DNA of 64,000 bases from positions 62,001 to 126,000 of the forward strand of contig JACERV010000008.1 in assembly GCA_013911065.1 (NCBI GenBank), in the 5' to 3' direction. The notes beneath the pieces were generated by a model that was not told where the DNA came from, did no database searches, and was given only the letters and a program-made list of their open reading frames with translations. Below, piece after piece: positions 60,613 to 64,000 of the stretch. Within the stretch, counting starts at the first letter, position 1, and each line of letters starts with the position of its first letter. The DNA comes from Ruminococcus sp. GTDB taxonomy: Bacteria; Bacillota; Clostridia; Lachnospirales; Lachnospiraceae. Both the position numbers and the translations under genes were made by a program.

Positions 60613-61533
60613 TTAGTCAACGTGTATATCCAGCAGAGTTAGAATAAGTGCCATTCGAACGTAAACTCCACATTGCACTTGTTTGAAATATGCGGCTCTG
60701 GGATCATTGTCTACTTCGACAGATATCTCATTCACTCTGGGCAGTGGGTGGAGCACATACATATCATCGGGTGCCAGCTTCATTTTTTTCTTGTTCAGAA
60801 TGTAAAAATCTTTCATGCGCACATAATCTTCTTCATTAAAGAAACGTTCTTTTTGTACGCGTGTCATGTACAGAATATCCAGATTTGGCATTGCTTCTTC
60901 CAGGCGGACCACCTCTTCATAAGGAATGTTGTTTCTATCCAGTACGTCATGGCGGATATAATCGGGCAGCCTCAATTCTTCGGGTGAAATGAGAACGAAG
61001 CGGATTCCCTCGTAACGCACAAGGGCGTGAATAAGGGAATGAACGGTACGTCCAAATTTTAAATCCCCGCACAGCCCGATTGTCATGTGATTCAGGCGTC
61101 CTTTTACATTTAAGATTGTCAGCAGGTCAGTCAATGTCTGGGTAGGATGCTGATGTCCGCCATCACCCGCGTTAATAACCGGGATAGAAGAATGCTGGCA
61201 GGCAACCATAGGAGCCCCTTCTTTCGGATGCCGCATTGCACAGATGTCTGCATAGCAGGAAATGGTCCGGATTGTATCGGATACACTTTCTCCTTTTGAG
61301 GCGGAACTGGAATCGGCGGTGGAAAATCCCATGATGCTGCCTCCAAGGTTCAGCATAGCCGCTTCGTGGCTCAGCCTTGTACGGGTACTTGGCTCATAAA
61401 ATAAAGTGGCAAGCTTTTTACCGTCACAGGCATGGGCATATTTATCAGGATGTGCCTCAATATCCTGTGCCAGGGTTAAAAGTTCGTCCAGTTCCTCAGT
61501 GGAAAAGTCCAAAGGGCTCATTAAATGTCTCAT
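60613..61533 (-). CDS. pyrB: Aspartate carbamoyltransferase catalytic subunit
   Basis: Condenses carbamoyl phosphate and aspartate in pyrimidine synthesis. 306 residues. Motifs [16 protein letters not shown] (carbamoyl-phosphate), the SSSASKGES loop, [18 protein letters not shown] and the PLPRVNEIS aspartate-binding block. RBS AAGGAGGT lies before ATG 61533. It is followed by pyrI and preceded by a nitroreductase gene on the same strand. Confidence 0.97.
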   Translation of the reverse strand: MRHLMSPLDFSTEELDELLTLAQDIEAHPDKYAHACDGKKLATLFYEPSTRTRLSHEAAMLNLGGSIMGFSTADSSSASKGESVSDTIRTISCYADICAMRHPKEGAPMVACQHSSIPVINAGDGGHQHPTQTLTDLLTILNVKGRLNHMTIGLCGDLKFGRTVHSLIHALVRYEGIRFVLISPEELRLPDYIRHDVLDRNNIPYEEVVRLEEAMPNLDILYMTRVQKERFFNEEDYVRMKDFYILNKKKMKLAPDDMYVLHPLPRVNEISVEVDNDPRAAYFKQVQCGVYVRMALILTLLDIHVD

Positions 61534-61571
61534 AAATAACCTCCTTATATGCCGGGTAGAGCATATTATCT

Positions 61572-62108
61572 TTATCTATATTGCAGTAATTCGTCAACAG
61601 ACTTGCGTTTTGGTGCTTCCGGGTCCACATCAGGGTACCCTATAGCAATCAATACAGCCAATTCCTGATCTTCAGGAATGTCTAAAAGCTCTGAAACCTT
61701 ATCTTCATCAAAAATCCCCATAATAACAGTACCAAGTCCATACTCTTTTGCAGCAAGGCAGAAAGTCTGGCATGCCACTCCTGCATCAAACATATCCCAG
61801 GCATCCTTCTTTTTCGTAGCAAAAGAGCCGTCACGGTCAAGGCCGGAAACTCCTTTTACAACAGAAACAGCAATCAGCATGGGCGCCTGATTGAGAATTT
61901 TAGCGTTGTAAGAAGGGGTAAATTCATCGGCAATTTTCCCAATAACGGTAGAATCTTCAATTGCAATATAACGGGTAATCTGGGTGTTTTTCCAAGAAGG
62001 AGAATAAGATGCTGCAGAAACAATAGAATCAATAATAGAATGGTCAACTGGATCCGGCTTATATTTGCGGATACTCCTGCGGCTTGTGATACACTCAATA
62101 ACGTTCAT
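61572..62108 (-). CDS. Nitroreductase family protein
   Basis: A 178-residue FMN nitroreductase. It has the classic [19 protein letters not shown] motif, [38 protein letters not shown] and [21 protein letters not shown]. It lies 38 bases upstream of pyrB on the same strand, so co-transcription is possible. Substrates may be quinones, nitro compounds or flavins; not decided by sequence. RBS GGGAGGTA is before ATG 62108. Confidence 0.93.
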   Translation of the reverse strand: MNVIECITSRRSIRKYKPDPVDHSIIDSIVSAASYSPSWKNTQITRYIAIEDSTVIGKIADEFTPSYNAKILNQAPMLIAVSVVKGVSGLDRDGSFATKKKDAWDMFDAGVACQTFCLAAKEYGLGTVIMGIFDEDKVSELLDIPEDQELAVLIAIGYPDVDPEAPKRKSVDELLQYR

Positions 62109-62206
62109 TTATATACCTCCCTGTTCAAAATTCTTTTCTACTAATCATATACTAAATCAAAAGGATTTTCAACAGGAAATTATGATAACAATTTTAACCG
62201 GCAATT

Positions 62207-62584
62207 TTAACGCAGAATTTTTTCAAAAAGGAGGCCGGCCCCAAACCAAAGAGGCGCATAGTCAAATCTTACAACCCCCTTTAGATTGTATTTCGCTTTG
62301 CTGTAATCCCAGGGACAGGCATGATGTTTCTGAAGAAGGCTGCCGGAAATAAATTCGCCAAGAAAGATGCAGCACGTATAGACGCCGCCCCTAAAAAGGG
62401 TGTTTTTACCTTTCAGCAGGCGGCAGACAGGAGTGAGAAGACATGCTGCGCCATAGATAGGAAACATCCAAATAGAGGTGCGTCCGATTAGAGTGAATTC
62501 TTTTTTCTTAAAGGAATGAAGTGCTGTGAATACAATTTCCATGCACCAGCCCAGGGTGCCGCATATAATAAATTTATTTTTCAT
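62207..62584 (-). CDS. CmpB-like membrane protein (putative ABC-transporter type IV family)
   Basis: A 125-residue membrane protein with about four helices. WCMEIVFT, SIWMFPIYGAACL, EFISGSLLQKHHACPWDYSKAKYNLKGVVRFDYAPLWFGAG is the ABC_trans_CmpB (PF06541) pattern of W-DYS...N..G....P.W. Found singly in many Lachnospiraceae; no transporter partners are near and its function is unknown. The weak leader has no evident strong RBS. Confidence 0.75.
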   Translation of the reverse strand: MKNKFIICGTLGWCMEIVFTALHSFKKKEFTLIGRTSIWMFPIYGAACLLTPVCRLLKGKNTLFRGGVYTCCIFLGEFISGSLLQKHHACPWDYSKAKYNLKGVVRFDYAPLWFGAGLLFEKILR

Positions 62585-62700
62585 ATGAGAAGTATGGACT
62601 GAAAAAGGAAAATTTATACTTATTGAACTGCTGACATTCTACGAGATGTGCAAAAAATTCCGGGAAGAGCTTACGGCCAGGGGGGTATTGAAAAAAAGAT

Positions 62701-62729
62701 TTGGATTATATAGTTAAATGTATTATAAT
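62701..62729 (+). promoter_or_regulatory. Promoter of pheA
   Basis: TTGGAT (62701-62706), a 17-base spacer, TATAAT (62724-62729), 30 bases before the pheA start. No T-box or attenuator stem lies between the promoter and the gene. Confidence 0.75.
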
Positions 62730-62759
62730 GGTTTTAGTTTGTGCGAAGGAGAAGTGAAA

Positions 62760-63890
62760 ATGGCTACATTGGAAGAACTCAGGTTACGGTTGGATGAGAT
62801 TGACGAACAGATTGTAAAGTTATATGAAGGCAGGATGCAGGTTTGCCGGGAAGTCGGAGAGCTGAAAGTGAAGGCAGGCAGGAAGGTATTTGATCGTCAG
62901 AGAGAAAGGGACAAGCTGGCAGATGTTTCAGCCAAGGTGTCCGGGGATTTTAATAAAAAAGGGGTCCAGGAACTGTATGAACAGCTCATGTCCATGAGCC
63001 GGAAGCAGCAGTACCAGCTTCTTGTGGAGGCCGGGGCCTTGGTCAGGCTGCCGTTTATCGAGGTGACTTCACTGGATAAAGAAAATGCAAGGGTCGTTTT
63101 CCAGGGAGTGGAAGGTGCTTATGGTCAGGCTGCCATGCAGCAATACTTTGGAGAAAACTGCAATAGTTTTCACGTGCGGACTTTCCGTGATGCTATGGAG
63201 GCGATTGAAGAAGGTTCAGCAGATTATGCGGTACTTCCCATTGAAAATTCTTCTGCAGGAGCGGTTAATGAGATGTATGATCTTCTTGTGGAGTTTGAAA
63301 ACTATATTGTGGGTGAAACAATTATTTCCTGTATCCATACTCTTTCCGGTTTGCCTGGAACGAAAATGGAGGAGATTCAGAGAGTATATTCCAAAGCAGA
63401 GGCGCTAATGCAGACAACCCGCTTTCTGGATGAGCACAGTAACTGGCAGCAGATTAGTGTAGTGAATACAGCAATTGCCGCGCAGAAAGTTCTTGAGGAT
63501 CAAGATAAGTCTCAGGCAGCAGTATGCAGCGCATATGCGGCTAAGTTACACAGTCTTTCTGTTCTCCAGGATAATATCAACGACGAACCGAATAATTCTA
63601 CAAGATTTATTGTAGTGACCAATCAGAAAATCTTTTTGCAGGATGCTTCCAAAATCAGTATTTGCTTTGAACTGCCTCATGAAAGCGGCTCTTTGTACCA
63701 CATTTTATCTCATTTCATATATAATGATTTAAACTTGACAAAGATTGAATCCAGGCCGGTGGAAGGAAAAAGCTGGGAATACCGTTTCTTTGCAGATTTT
63801 GAAGGAAATATGGGAGATGCGGCGGTGAAAAATGCAATCCGGGGCCTGCGGGAAGAAGCAAGGAACCTGAAGATATTGGGAAATTATTAG
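62760..63890 (+). CDS. pheA: Bifunctional chorismate mutase/prephenate dehydratase
   Basis: Converts chorismate to prephenate and then phenylpyruvate. 376 residues: chorismate mutase helices (about 1-90, LRLRLDEIDEQIVKLYEGRMQV), prephenate dehydratase (about 105-285) with VFQGVEGAYGQAA, ADYAVLPIENSSAGAV and NNSTRFIVV (TRF motif), and a C-terminal ACT domain (about 297-376) with IESRPVEGKSWEYRFF, the ESRP phenylalanine-binding motif. Start ATG 62760 after GAAGGAGAAG. Feedback control by Phe is expected. Confidence 0.97.
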   Translation: MATLEELRLRLDEIDEQIVKLYEGRMQVCREVGELKVKAGRKVFDRQRERDKLADVSAKVSGDFNKKGVQELYEQLMSMSRKQQYQLLVEAGALVRLPFIEVTSLDKENARVVFQGVEGAYGQAAMQQYFGENCNSFHVRTFRDAMEAIEEGSADYAVLPIENSSAGAVNEMYDLLVEFENYIVGETIISCIHTLSGLPGTKMEEIQRVYSKAEALMQTTRFLDEHSNWQQISVVNTAIAAQKVLEDQDKSQAAVCSAYAAKLHSLSVLQDNINDEPNNSTRFIVVTNQKIFLQDASKISICFELPHESGSLYHILSHFIYNDLNLTKIESRPVEGKSWEYRFFADFEGNMGDAAVKNAIRGLREEARNLKILGNY

Positions 63891-63941
63891 ACAAATGGCA
63901 GCCCTGGGGCTGTATTTAGAAAGGCAGAGAAGAGAAAAGCT

Positions 63942-64000
63942 ATGCGTACAAATGAATTGGTGTTGTACAAAAATATGGAATATGGGAATATTCTTCATGA
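63942..64000 (+). CDS. Start of an unidentified gene (cut by window end)
   Basis: An ATG at 63942 behind GAGAAGAGAAAAG opens a frame that stays open to the window edge, giving MRTNELVLYKNMEYGNILHD. The fragment is too short to assign. It is co-directional with pheA. Confidence 0.45.
   Translation, partial: MRTNELVLYKNMEYGNILH

Noticed and set aside
1-64000. CRISPR array, prophage, IS transposase, tRNA or rRNA
   Set aside because: No regularly spaced direct repeats, phage structural genes, transposase motifs or cloverleaf/rRNA cores were seen on either strand.

Overview
The window is chromosomal DNA from a low-to-mid GC, Gram-positive, endospore-forming anaerobe, most likely a gut Lachnospiraceae (Dorea, Blautia or Mediterraneibacter type). 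This is inferred from the gene content: spoIVA with a SigmaE-like promoter, Pta-AckA acetate metabolism, a PDZ/radical-SAM DUF512 protein next to der, a class A RNase P RNA, many RbsABC-type sugar transporters, lipoprotein (not periplasmic) binding proteins, and AGGAGG-type ribosome binding sites. I see no plasmid, phage, CRISPR, rRNA or tRNA genes.

Layout. 1-9440: a carbohydrate operon with an RbsB/A/C-like ABC transporter, a zinc polyol dehydrogenase, a cupin, xylulokinase and transketolase. It reads as polyol uptake, oxidation to a ketopentose, phosphorylation to xylulose-5-P and entry into the pentose phosphate pathway. A 143-bp palindromic element with 8-10 bp flanking direct repeats sits inside it. 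9529-10164 is a HAD phosphatase on the minus strand. 10503-23113 is mostly housekeeping: polA-coaE-WalJ-like, ACT plus PFL/UPF0210, DegV, tmcAL, mgtE, pta-ackA, and yceD-rpmF.

23114-38152 is an accessory block between rpmF and plsX, genes that are usually adjacent in Firmicutes. It holds an amino-acid ABC transporter with a class III aminotransferase (minus strand), a divergent iron alcohol dehydrogenase, a MarR-pirin-nitroreductase stress operon, and a second sugar operon. That operon has RbsB/A/C-like genes, an ASRT-fold (sensory rhodopsin transducer family) protein, an SDR, a zinc dehydrogenase resembling erythritol/threitol dehydrogenases, and a LacI regulator.

38153-58474 is core again: plsX-acpP-rnc-smc-ftsY, ilvA, prs (minus), DUF512-der-plsY-gpsA-spoIVA, punA, an amidohydrolase, a MoaB-like protein, an MBL protein, rnhA and traX. 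rnpB is at 58565-58920. 59031-64000 holds amino-acid and pyrimidine biosynthesis: DAHP synthase, pyrBI (minus), a nitroreductase, a CmpB-like membrane protein and pheA, then the start of an unidentified gene.

The most unusual non-coding signals are: a dispersed palindromic repeat family sharing GTTCAGCCATAAG (four copies, one supplying the last codons of degV); twin covarying hairpins at 10199-10257; back-to-back promoters each followed almost at once by a terminator-like hairpin at 27239-27429; paired hairpins before gpsA; and a 21-bp duplication, each copy followed by a terminator, at the left edge of the accessory block.
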